Positions 1 through 7,065 of a stretch of DNA of 7,739 bases are shown here, one piece after another. The stretch is from Betaproteobacteria bacterium (GTDB lineage: Bacteria; Pseudomonadota; Gammaproteobacteria; Burkholderiales; Rhodocyclaceae). The notes under the pieces were generated by a model, which did no database searches, was not told the origin of the DNA, and saw only the letters and a program-made list of their open reading frames with translations. Within the stretch, counting starts at the first letter, position 1; the number at the start of each line of letters is the position of its first letter. The stretch lies in NCBI GenBank assembly GCA_028868235.1, contig JAGWUW010000116.1, positions 1 through 7,739 on the forward strand, in the 5' to 3' direction. The translations under genes were made by a program, and so were the position numbers.

Positions 1-286
1 GGTTGAAATAGTTCAGGAATACTAAGCGGCCTATCCCTTTGTGGAATTTGTCTCTCGGAAGAAGCAGCTTCTTGAAACGATTAAAATTGTCGTCCGTAAA
101 CCCATCGCCGTTATCCGAGACGGTGACTTTCAGCGTCTCAGGCTTGTCAAATGCCTGGACGTCAATCTCGATGGACACCTCGGTGGCGCCTGCATCCAGG
201 GCGTTCGCCAACGCCTCGAAGTAGACCAGCGTCAACGACGGATTGGGGAAAAACAGCCTGATTGCACCAGCGGTTTCAATGTCCAT
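1..286 (-). CDS. GHKL-fold ATPase, N-terminal part (cut by window edge)
   Basis: Only the first 95 codons lie in the window; the frame is open at base 2. The visible part carries the three ATP-binding motifs of the GHKL superfamily (gyrase B, Hsp90, histidine kinase, MutL). The N box is FEALANALDAGATEV (residues 23-37, with E24, N28 and D31). The G1 box is SDNGDGF (57-63). The G2-type turn is HKGIGRLVF (82-90). An N box this close to the N-terminus, with no sensor region before it, resembles Hsp90/MutL/MORC-like proteins more than two-component kinases. The ATG at 286 overlaps the last 11 nt of the upstream AlbA_2 gene, which suggests translational coupling. The function is unknown. By family it should bind and perhaps hydrolyse ATP, with dimerisation or effector domains beyond the edge. 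The fold call is fairly secure; any role in defence is inferred from context. Confidence 0.78.
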   Translation of the reverse strand, partial: MDIETAGAIRLFFPNPSLTLVYFEALANALDAGATEVSIEIDVQAFDKPETLKVTVSDNGDGFTDDNFNRFKKLLLPRDKFHKGIGRLVFLNYFN

Positions 287-2141
287 GTTCGTCCCCAGGC
301 TTGGCTGCGGCCTGCTCGCGCAGCAGCTTAAGCTGGATGCCGGCGTCCGTGAGAACATAGCGCTGCTGCGACGAGCGTGGCTTGTCGGGAATGGTCGGGC
401 GCAGTACACCGCCGGATAGGAGCGGCTTCATGTGAGCGGCCACGAAGTGCGGGCGCTGACTGTAGCCGGCGTGAGCCATCAGTTCCGCCAGCGAACGCGG
501 GACATCGGCGAAGTCGACGATGCGCCATTGCACCTCCGTCAACCGATCAAGTGACCGATCAAGTCCGGCATGTCCTGACGCCACTTGTTCGGTCACTTGA
601 TCGGAAGTGCCTGCCGCTCCCATGTCCGTACCAGGCGCTGGATCTTCGCGGGTATTCTCGGCCGCCTCGTTGGCGAAGCGCGTGCGAAGGTGAGGCACCA
701 AGCGCCAAGTGTGGGCCGCTTCGCCCAGCGGTTCCGTCAGCACTTGCACCGTCAGGCGTTGCGCCAGCTCCAGCGCCTGCGCGCCAGTGAGGCCGGTCAG
801 TGCCTTTATATCAGCAATATCGACCTGGCCGTTGCGCACAAGGAAAGCGAACACTGCGGCCTCGTGCTCGGACAAGTGCGCGCCCAAGCTTGCCTGCGCC
901 AGAAGCTGGGCTTCGGTAATGAGCTTTACCTTGCATAAGCGCAGCCGGAAGCTCTTTTCAGCCCTATGGTTCTCGATCACGGGCGGCAGGTAACCCAATT
1001 TGCGCCAGCCGTCGAAGATGGCGCGCACGCCGGTTCCGCCCTGATCTGAAAGGCCAATGCGCCGAAATGCATTGACGATGCTGGGATTGCGAACCTCTTT
1101 GTCGCCCGGATCGAGCAGCTGCTCGCGCGAGGCAAAGGCGTCGCCAGGGTTGAAGAATTCGGTTTGGTCACGGAAAAAGCGGATGACCGGAACGCGGGTA
1201 GTATCGCCGAAATCCTGATGGATCAGCAGATTTATAGCCGCTTCACGGAAGGAAATGTAGTCGGGCGGATCGTCATCGCGCCGCAGTGTGGTCGCGTCCA
1301 CGGCGAAGGGGCGTTCACTGTGGCGATAGTAGAACTCCACGATAGCCTGCCAGGCCTTGATAAGGTTGTCTTCCACGGAAAGGCGGTCGGCCCAACGCAC
1401 GGTGGAGTCATATTCGGTGCTGGCATTGCGGTAGAGCTGTATGTCTGTGACCATGCGCGGCAGCACCTGTCGGACATACTCGCCGCTGCCCAGAACTAGG
1501 ATGGCGGCGCGGGTAGGACGAAGCACACCCCCTTGTTCGACCAGAAAACCCCAATTCCGTAAGAATGTGGTATCATCTGCGGCAGTGTCTTTGCCGGGAT
1601 TGCTGGCGTCAAAGCGCGCACGATACCAGCGCACAGAGGTGTCATCGAAACAGCGAGTGATGTCCACGTCCAGCGTATCAGCATCGTAGCGGATGCTCGA
1701 TGCGTCGCGCATGAAGCGCATCAGCTCGTCGCCCGTGCACGTATCGTCACGACCGCCACGGCGGACGTAGGCCTTTTTGGGGTTCCCGTCGATGTACACT
1801 GGCTTCTGTTGTCGAGTGGCTTCGGGGACGTAGAAGGCCAGCACAATGCCTTCTGGCAAATCATGCTTCTTTGGCTCGATCGGCAGGAGAACGCTGACCT
1901 TGTTGGTATCACGTACCTGGCCGAGGAAGGTGTTTTGCATCTGATCGGCGTCGGTCACGCCGGTGACGGCAAATTTGCCGTTTGCCTGCTTGACGCCGAA
2001 CACCAAGTGCCCACCATCTGTATTGGCGAAGGCGCTGACAGTCGACAGTGCGTCCTTGGGCACGGCCCAGGTGGCTTCCTTGAATTCAATGTCGTTCCAT
2101 TCAATGGATTGGAGTGTGGCGAGCAATTCGTCCTTGGTCAT
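276..2141 (-). CDS. AlbA_2 (Schlafen-type) / RecG-C-like putative regulator with winged-helix C-terminus
   Basis: A 621-residue protein. Residues about 10-145 form an AlbA_2 domain: DIEFKEA (18-23), the FANTDGGHLVFGV core (38-50) and YVRRGGRDD (125-133). Residues about 290-390 match the HATPase_c_4 / RecG-C-like module usual in these proteins: FREAAINLLIHQDF (298-311), FFNPGDAF (329-336), RNPSIVNAFRRIG (351-363) and GGTG (368-371). A winged helix follows (about 422-470), then a low-complexity linker containing DQVTEQV (514-520), and a second winged helix similar to Fic-type C-termini (about 534-605). This is the usual layout of COG2865-like 'putative transcriptional regulators'. It starts 4 nt after the brxC stop and overlaps the GHKL gene by 11 nt. 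Such proteins are commonly annotated as ATP-binding or DNA-binding regulators, but their biochemistry is poorly defined. In this operon it could be a regulator or a nucleic-acid-binding effector. The domain assignment is strong and the role is inference. Confidence 0.87.
   Translation of the reverse strand: MTKDELLATLQSIEWNDIEFKEATWAVPKDALSTVSAFANTDGGHLVFGVKQANGKFAVTGVTDADQMQNTFLGQVRDTNKVSVLLPIEPKKHDLPEGIVLAFYVPEATRQQKPVYIDGNPKKAYVRRGGRDDTCTGDELMRFMRDASSIRYDADTLDVDITRCFDDTSVRWYRARFDASNPGKDTAADDTTFLRNWGFLVEQGGVLRPTRAAILVLGSGEYVRQVLPRMVTDIQLYRNASTEYDSTVRWADRLSVEDNLIKAWQAIVEFYYRHSERPFAVDATTLRRDDDPPDYISFREAAINLLIHQDFGDTTRVPVIRFFRDQTEFFNPGDAFASREQLLDPGDKEVRNPSIVNAFRRIGLSDQGGTGVRAIFDGWRKLGYLPPVIENHRAEKSFRLRLCKVKLITEAQLLAQASLGAHLSEHEAAVFAFLVRNGQVDIADIKALTGLTGAQALELAQRLTVQVLTEPLGEAAHTWRLVPHLRTRFANEAAENTREDPAPGTDMGAAGTSDQVTEQVASGHAGLDRSLDRLTEVQWRIVDFADVPRSLAELMAHAGYSQRPHFVAAHMKPLLSGGVLRPTIPDKPRSSQQRYVLTDAGIQLKLLREQAAAKPGDEHGH
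543..604. repeat. Near-perfect 22-bp inverted repeat inside the AlbA_2 gene
   Basis: The left arm is 543-564 and the right arm 583-604. They match at 21 of 22 positions as reverse complements (one mismatch, at 559), around an 18-bp loop at 565-582. Each arm is itself built from a short direct repeat, CGATCAAGTGAC followed by CGATCAAGT. Read on the coding strand, the right arm encodes DQVTEQV (514-520) and the left arm encodes LDRSLDRL (527-534), so one repeat unit is used in both orientations within one reading frame. It lies in the linker between the two winged-helix regions. The transcript could form a long hairpin here. Repetitive linkers of the DQVTDQV kind are common in this protein family; an inverted copy is not something I expect. 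Confidence 0.9.
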
Positions 2142-2145
2142 GGCG

Positions 2146-5100
2146 TCACTCGATCACGAACCGGAGCTTTGTGGCGTCCTTGCCCTTGCCTCGCTCGGTG
2201 ATAAGCGCGTCGAACCTCTTGCGCAGTTCATCGGGCATGGCGGGGGAGCCTCCTTGCAACAAGGCCTGGCGCAGTTCGTCCGTTTTGACCGTGATCTTCT
2301 CCAGCCCGGAAAGCGCTTCTTGCACGGCGTTGGCGAACTCGGTTGTGACAGGATCTGGCAGCTTGCGTGCGGCCAGGAAGGCGTCGATCAGCACCTTCGA
2401 TGCTGGCGGCAGCAGACCCAGGCTGTCTTGCGTGAATGGGTCTTCCAGATTCTCAAGCAAGGTCTGCTGCCAGTTGGCCTGCAACTGATCCAGATCTTCA
2501 TCCAGCTTGTTCAGGCGACTGGCAGCAGGCAACAGTTCCAATTGCTCGGCTGACGGCCGGAATTGGCAATAGGGGCACACCGGGGTTCTGAGCAGCGTCG
2601 GCTCGTCCAGCGCGGAGCAGCTCTTCAGACCGTTGAGCACGTCCTCGAAACCGGTGAGCTGACTGGTTGGCATAAGCGAAACGCCTGCAAGCACCCGCAG
2701 CGACAACAAACGGTCGTCGCGGCGGAGCGCATTGCGCGTCTTTTCTTCGGCGACGCCGAGTCGCGCTTTGCTGTGGCTGGCGATATAAGCGGTGACATAA
2801 TCCTTCTTAAGTCCGGCGAGAGCTTGACGTCCGTCCCCGAGGATGGCCGCGGCACGCTCCGCTGTGCGGTCCTCCGCCAGTTTGTCGAACAAGGCTTTGC
2901 GCGTCGCTTCGGCCTGCCTCACCCAATCGTGATCGGGCTGCAAAATCATCTCCGCCTGCGACAGATATGATGCGGCGCCGCCCAATTCTCCAACCAGTTC
3001 CAGCAAACGCTCGACACCGGCGAGTACCTCCAGATTCTTCTTCTGGATGTCGATGTCTTCTTGGGTCGTGCGCAGGTTCTTGAGCTTGCCGACGGTGTTG
3101 TAAGGCGACAAGGATTCTGTGAATTTTTTCAGTGCATCAAGCCGCGCGTACCAATCTTTGGCTTCTTCCTCGCGCAGCAGGTTCTGGCCCCAGAAGGTGA
3201 GCTTGCCCTGCTGGAGATCAGAGCCTGCCTTGAGCACGCGCGGCACTAGAGCGCTAATCCGCTCCTGCAATGCAATGACCGGTTCGGTATCGCCTTGGCT
3301 GGCCTTCTGGGCCAGGCCGGATGGCAGGTCGAGCAACTCGAACAGCGCACGCAGCACCGCGAGGTTGATTTCCTTGGGCGCCTCGATGTGCTTGAACTGC
3401 CTAAGCTCATCGAGCGAGCGTTCAGCCAGCAGGGCGAGCTTGCCGGAGTCAATTTTGTCGCCGGTGATCGAGAGCACGATGTCGCCGGAATAGGCCAGTA
3501 CGCCCAACACGACGACCAGCAGGTCCGGCTCAAGCCGGTGCTTGGTGGGGAAGAAATACTCAACATCGGTCGCGCCGGTGACGAGTTCATTGCGGTTGAG
3601 CACCTGCCCGTGGCCCTTGGCATTGAGGCGGTTCAGCACCTCCTGCGCGTAGCGGGAACCTGCTGGATCGATACGTTCGCCGTCGAGCATTTCCAACGCA
3701 TCAAGCACCGCCGTAGCATCCTTGGTGCGCGTGCCTCCAGCCAACGCACGCAGTGTACTTGCGATTAGGGATTTGCGGTTGGCCTCTGTGACGAGCACTG
3801 GAAACTTGGGGTATTCGGGCGCGATGTCGACGAAATGCTGGGACAAAACCAAGCCCGACACAATGTTCACAATGTCGCGGAAGTTGATCCTTTCCTCTGG
3901 CCCCAAGCGCGCGCGGTCACGCAATGACACACCCTTGGCCCAGTCTTGCAGCGTCTTGGCTTTGCCTTGATAGGTGACTTCAAACGCGGTCAGCTGTTTT
4001 TCTTGCAACCACTTGCTCATAGCCCGCAAGGCATCCTGCGCCTTGGACTGATAGACCGCCTTTGCGCCCCCGCTGGCGGTCGAGCCCAGGTCAAGCGAGG
4101 CAGCATATTGGGACAGGAAGCGCCGGTAGTCCTCGTCAAGCGCCTTCAATCGGAAGAACACTTCATCCGGACGTTGCGAATCGCTGAAGCGCGGCTTGTC
4201 GAAAGGCTGAACGAAGTAGATGTAGAAATCGCGTTCGGGCTGCGCGGTAGGGCGATCGTTCGGCGCTCCGAAGAACAAATAGCCGAGGCGTTCGACGCGA
4301 TTCTCCTGCCATTCGATCTGATATTGCCAGATCTGGAAGCCAGGGTAGCGAAGGTCGTCGCTGCACTCCATTAGTGCCTTGATGGCGCTATAATAGGCCC
4401 GGTCGAGAGCATCGTCGGACAATGCTTCGGCGCGTTTATCGATCTGGGCGTCATAATCGACGTCCTTTTTGAGATCGAGGTAATACTGTTCCGTGTCGGC
4501 GGCCTTGGAGATAAACTGGCCATTGACCGTCTTTAGCACCTCGCGCATCACTGTCTGAACCATCGACAGCAAGTTCTCGGCGGGTTCGCCGGGCATATCG
4601 CCCACACCAGGCTGGAACAGGCACAAGGAGTCGCGCAGCTCTGCGGCAGTGGGGCCAATCGGGACATGGATGTCGCCGCCGGTGGTCAAGCGATGTACAG
4701 CCAGGCCGTTGATGACGCGAAGCGCCATGGGCTTGTAAGCTGGCCGCGTGAATGCCTGCTGGATGCGAGATTCTAGGACTTCAGAGACACGCAAGACCTC
4801 CTTGATGTTGGGGTCAGCCCGCAGCACTTGGTTGCTCTTGACCGTATTCCAGAAGCTTTCATAGGCGATCAGTTGCGGACGATCAGTCGGCACGTCCTGT
4901 TCCAGAATGGCCTGCATCGCAGCTTCAATGGTCTTAAGCGCACCACGCTTCTCGGTGAAATGAATCTGCTCGAATGTCTTTAGGTAGTCTGGATGTACCG
5001 GAAATAAGCGAACATACTCGTCAATACGTTCATTCATTGAGCCGTAAAATTTAGCAAATGGCTTCAGATATTCACGAATTTTATTTTGCTGATCAGCAGA

Positions 5101-5886
5101 CTTTTTGAGAAGGCGAGCGGAGACCACGAAGCTCACATCTTGGCGGTCGATCAGGATCTGCGTGAAGCGTTCGTTTACTCGGCGGATGCTGTCGGCCACG
5201 TGCTGGAAACGTCCGCTATCGAAGATGGCTTCCTGTACGCCCGCAACAAAACGGAATTTCAGATGCTTGGCTACCTCGCCGATCTGACGCAAGATGGCGA
5301 GGTCGAGCACCAGTTCGTGATCACGGCGCGATTGCAGGTACTCGAGGAACTCGTCCACCACGAGTAGCAGCCCCTGGTCGGGGAACTTCTCGCCAAAGGC
5401 GGTCATCATCTCCTCGAAGGAGTCCTTGTTGTTCAGTTCCTGATCGGCGCGCGGGAAAGTGAAATCGACGCCAAGCTTCTTGAGGAAGCGCTCAATCTGC
5501 TGCGTGATGATCTGACGCAGCGGCATTTCAAGGCCGCCGACTTCAATGCGCAGCACCTGGAATCGCCCCGCTATGGACGCGACGGCATCCACCACTTTTG
5601 GGTGACGGATCATCGGCACATACGCTGCGTCCTCGGCCACCAGCGATAGCACCGACATCAGGTGCGATTTGCCGGTGCCATAGTTACCGACAATGAGCAC
5701 ACCCTTGTGATCGACCGCTTCGTCAAAGCTGAGCTGCGGCACCATGAGCGTGGCAATGCGTTCGGCCATGTCATCGGAAATGACAAAGGTCGAAACTAGC
5801 TTCTTGGCTTCATCGGGACGGTCAGCGTCGAGAAGTTGTACAACCGACTCGATCTGCTCGAACTGAATAAGATCCTTGTACTTCAT
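2146..5886 (-). CDS. brxC: BREX ATPase BrxC / PglY-like (DUF6079 family)
   Basis: A 1246-residue protein, the usual size of BrxC/PglY. The N-terminal AAA+-like ATPase has a canonical Walker A, GNYGTGKS (67-74, K73), and Walker B, LLLVVDEF (173-180, D178-E179), followed by a sensor-like strand FRFVAGVQEA (211-220). The opening MKYKDLIQFEQIESVVQL is typical of DUF6079 proteins in BREX loci. The C-terminal third is helical and charged, and contains one CPYC pair (C1104, C1107). In BREX systems this large ATPase works with the methyltransferase PglX and the phosphatase-like PglZ to block phage replication without cutting DNA; its own activity is not fully defined. The gene lies 21 nt after brxF and 4 nt before the AlbA_2 gene. 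The ribosome binding site is weak (GGA about 12 nt upstream), which may mean coupling to brxF. Family assignment is strong; type 3 is inferred from the preceding brxF-like gene. Confidence 0.88.
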   Translation of the reverse strand: MKYKDLIQFEQIESVVQLLDADRPDEAKKLVSTFVISDDMAERIATLMVPQLSFDEAVDHKGVLIVGNYGTGKSHLMSVLSLVAEDAAYVPMIRHPKVVDAVASIAGRFQVLRIEVGGLEMPLRQIITQQIERFLKKLGVDFTFPRADQELNNKDSFEEMMTAFGEKFPDQGLLLVVDEFLEYLQSRRDHELVLDLAILRQIGEVAKHLKFRFVAGVQEAIFDSGRFQHVADSIRRVNERFTQILIDRQDVSFVVSARLLKKSADQQNKIREYLKPFAKFYGSMNERIDEYVRLFPVHPDYLKTFEQIHFTEKRGALKTIEAAMQAILEQDVPTDRPQLIAYESFWNTVKSNQVLRADPNIKEVLRVSEVLESRIQQAFTRPAYKPMALRVINGLAVHRLTTGGDIHVPIGPTAAELRDSLCLFQPGVGDMPGEPAENLLSMVQTVMREVLKTVNGQFISKAADTEQYYLDLKKDVDYDAQIDKRAEALSDDALDRAYYSAIKALMECSDDLRYPGFQIWQYQIEWQENRVERLGYLFFGAPNDRPTAQPERDFYIYFVQPFDKPRFSDSQRPDEVFFRLKALDEDYRRFLSQYAASLDLGSTASGGAKAVYQSKAQDALRAMSKWLQEKQLTAFEVTYQGKAKTLQDWAKGVSLRDRARLGPEERINFRDIVNIVSGLVLSQHFVDIAPEYPKFPVLVTEANRKSLIASTLRALAGGTRTKDATAVLDALEMLDGERIDPAGSRYAQEVLNRLNAKGHGQVLNRNELVTGATDVEYFFPTKHRLEPDLLVVVLGVLAYSGDIVLSITGDKIDSGKLALLAERSLDELRQFKHIEAPKEINLAVLRALFELLDLPSGLAQKASQGDTEPVIALQERISALVPRVLKAGSDLQQGKLTFWGQNLLREEEAKDWYARLDALKKFTESLSPYNTVGKLKNLRTTQEDIDIQKKNLEVLAGVERLLELVGELGGAASYLSQAEMILQPDHDWVRQAEATRKALFDKLAEDRTAERAAAILGDGRQALAGLKKDYVTAYIASHSKARLGVAEEKTRNALRRDDRLLSLRVLAGVSLMPTSQLTGFEDVLNGLKSCSALDEPTLLRTPVCPYCQFRPSAEQLELLPAASRLNKLDEDLDQLQANWQQTLLENLEDPFTQDSLGLLPPASKVLIDAFLAARKLPDPVTTEFANAVQEALSGLEKITVKTDELRQALLQGGSPAMPDELRKRFDALITERGKGKDATKLRFVIE

Positions 5887-5907
5887 ATTTATGATCGTCC
5901 AGTTCCG

Positions 5908-6405
5908 TTATGGGCGTTGCGCTGTTTCAAAGACGACGATGCCGTCACGACTGTAGTCGCGGTGTTCGGGGTGCCCCATGCCGGCGTATGTCAACCGATC
6001 ATTGCGCAATTCTCCCGGCCATACTGCGATGACCCGACGTGAGTGTGCCAGAAGTCTAGTGACGTTGAGCGGATTGACCTTCAGGCTGGGCTCAAAAAGC
6101 ACTTCTAGATTGTCGAGCAGCAGCGGAGAGTTGCCGCCCACGTTATCAGTGAGTTCGCGTAGCAGTTCGGTCGTCGCGAAACCGCGATTGCTGACGGGCG
6201 TGACGGCTAGCCGGCGTCCCAGCGTCACGCCAACATTGAGTGGCTCAACCTTCAACCGTCGCGCCAATGCGCGAAGGAGGCGCGTTTTGCCACTTCTGCC
6301 GACTAGCAGAATCAGCTTGCTCTGAAGGTCGTTGATATCCCCGATCAGCTGTTCAAGCGCAGGAAGGTTGGCCACCCCTGCTGACGATGCGAACGCATAG
6401 GTCAT
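5908..6405 (-). CDS. brxF: Small P-loop protein BrxF (BREX type 3)
   Basis: A 165-residue P-loop protein directly upstream of brxC, the position and size of BrxF in type 3 BREX. The strand and nucleotide loop are KLILLVGRSGKTRLLRAL (30-47). The glycine-rich loop is compact: G36-R-S-G39-K40-T41 has two residues between the glycines, where the classic Walker A has four. A Walker B-like strand, SPLLLDNLEVLF (93-104, D98), and a later strand, VIAVWPG (125-131), complete a short P-loop NTPase core with little else. The frame is open upstream to 6495, but the ATG at 6405 is preferred. It sits in an ATGA overlap with the HTH gene and follows an AGGGGAA ribosome binding site at 6409-6415, whereas the extra 30 residues would overlap the HTH gene and are arginine-rich. 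The BrxF call rests on recognition of the family plus synteny; another small AAA protein is possible. Confidence 0.8.
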   Translation of the reverse strand: MTYAFASSAGVANLPALEQLIGDINDLQSKLILLVGRSGKTRLLRALARRLKVEPLNVGVTLGRRLAVTPVSNRGFATTELLRELTDNVGGNSPLLLDNLEVLFEPSLKVNPLNVTRLLAHSRRVIAVWPGELRNDRLTYAGMGHPEHRDYSRDGIVVFETAQRP

Positions 6406-6620
6406 TGCTTCCCCTCGTCCAGCACGGGCTTGCCTTCCTGTGCGTCGATACGAGCGGCGATCCATCGTTCCAACTCGGCGCGGCGGAAGCGCCATACACC
6501 GCCTAGCTTGAAAGCCGGAATTTTGCCGTTGGCCGCAAGGCGATAGACCGTGCGCCGACCTGCTTTGAGGTAGACGGCAACTTCCTCGATGGTGAGGATC
6601 TCACCGGATTGCTCAACCAT
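6402..6620 (-). CDS. Excisionase-family helix-turn-helix protein, first gene of the operon
   Basis: A 72-residue protein that is almost entirely one MerR-like/excisionase (TIGR01764-type) winged helix-turn-helix. Residues 9-19, LTIEEVAVYLK, form the first helix; GRRTVYRLAANG (21-32) is the turn and recognition helix; KIPAFKLGGVWRFRR (33-47) is the wing; and AELERWI (48-54) is the closing helix. Its stop overlaps the brxF start by 4 nt (ATGA), so it is part of the operon. No strong ribosome binding site precedes the ATG at 6620. Known relatives are transcription regulators or recombination directionality factors. As the promoter-proximal gene of a defence operon with tandem repeats just upstream, an autoregulator is the more likely role, but no regulatory evidence exists beyond that arrangement. 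Confidence 0.86.
   Translation of the reverse strand: MVEQSGEILTIEEVAVYLKAGRRTVYRLAANGKIPAFKLGGVWRFRRAELERWIAARIDAQEGKPVLDEGKQ
6409..6415 (-). promoter_or_regulatory. Ribosome binding site of brxF
   Basis: AGGGGAA on the coding strand, 3 nt before the ATG at 6405 (GAGGGG gives a 5-nt spacing). It lies inside the last codons of the HTH gene. It favours the 165-residue start over the in-frame start 90 nt upstream. Confidence 0.65.
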
Positions 6621-6650
6621 AGGATCGCCAGCTTGTGATGGTTAGTTTGT

Positions 6651-6684
6651 GTCATACTGGCATGATTTGGCAAGAATCGGCAAG
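6651..6684 (-). promoter_or_regulatory. Tandem decamer array, candidate operator/promoter of the defence operon
   Basis: Three head-to-tail 10-bp units on the plus strand: TACTGGCATG (6655-6664), ATTTGGCAAG (6665-6674) and AATCGGCAAG (6675-6684). They share GGCA at a fixed 10-bp period, about one helical turn, so bound protein would sit on one face of the DNA. The array ends 35 bp upstream of the HTH start codon. A TATGAC hexamer (minus strand, 6656-6651) abuts it and resembles a -10 element at 4 of 6 positions, with no good -35. The array would therefore occupy the -35 area. Binding by the HTH protein is inference. Confidence 0.45.
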
Positions 6685-6703
6685 CTGAAATACCAGCGAT
6701 TTG

Positions 6704-6904
6704 ATGGATTCCAACGCCAGGGAGAGCTGGCCCAAAGGTCACCGGGCTCGCCCGCGCAGCAGCGGTAAGATCGTTCGGAACTGTCCCCGCAAGGACTTGA
6801 TGGCACTGCACGAACGGATCACGCCATACATCGCTGAGCGGATGCTTCGCCGTCGTCATGAAGACCGGAAGGTGAAAGCGCGCCGGTCGATTTGTTGCCG
6901 TTAA
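6704..6904 (+). CDS. Weak small ORF, hypothetical or gene remnant
   Basis: An ATG-started frame of 66 codons in the intergenic region, ending at TAA. The product is very basic (many arginine and lysine residues, for example RMLRRRHEDRKVKARRS), has no recognised domain, and has a few cysteines. There is no ribosome binding site before the ATG, and the frame could be chance in GC-rich DNA. Third codon positions are moderately GC-rich, as in real genes here, so a degraded or short gene cannot be excluded. I do not recognise it. Confidence 0.2.
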   Translation: MDSNARESWPKGHRARPRSSGKIVRNCPRKDLMALHERITPYIAERMLRRRHEDRKVKARRSICCR

Positions 6905-6921
6905 CAGAGCGGTGGTTGTTC

Positions 6922-6987
6922 GGGGAAGGTCTTCCCCTGCGACCGAGCCTTGATCTCGGCCTACCCCTTCTGCGGGGACACCCCGCA
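6922..6987 (+). repeat. Three consecutive short hairpins in the DUF932 upstream region
   Basis: Three perfect inverted repeats follow each other: GGGGAAG/CTTCCCC (6922-6937, 2-nt spacer), CCGAG/CTCGG (6943-6959, 7-nt spacer) and TGCGGGG/CCCCGCA (6971-6987, 3-nt spacer). None is followed by a T-tract, so they do not look like rho-independent terminators. If transcribed, they would form a structured 5' leader for the DUF932 gene; as DNA they could be protein-binding sites. Further on, TGACGG (7024-7029) can pair with CCGTCA (7059-7064) just before the ribosome binding site. Confidence 0.55.
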
Positions 6988-7065
6988 ACGCCCCGAAGAG
7001 TGAGAGAGGGACAAGAATTTCCGTGACGGAGAAATGCGGGGAGAGAGGCTTCCGGCGCCCGTCAT

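Noticed and set aside
276..2141. AlbA_2 protein as a degenerate PglX methyltransferase
   Set aside because: It has no methyltransferase motifs (no NPPY or SAM-binding glycine loop), and it carries clear AlbA_2 and RecG-C-like motifs.
1963..2553. Plus-strand open frame of 196 codons across the AlbA_2/brxC junction
   Set aside because: It is antisense to two well-supported genes, its product shows no recognisable motif, and it is explained by GC-rich codon structure.
6406..6495. In-frame 30-codon N-terminal extension of BrxF from ATG 6495
   Set aside because: It overlaps the HTH gene, is arginine-rich low-quality sequence, and the ATG at 6405 has a ribosome binding site and an ATGA overlap.
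6971..6987. GC-rich hairpin as a rho-independent terminator
   Set aside because: It has no T-tract on either side, and no gene ends just before it except the weak ORF.
6503..6988. Minus-strand open frame of 161 codons over the HTH gene and intergenic region
   Set aside because: It covers most of the HTH gene in another frame, has no recognisable domain, and crosses the decamers and hairpins.
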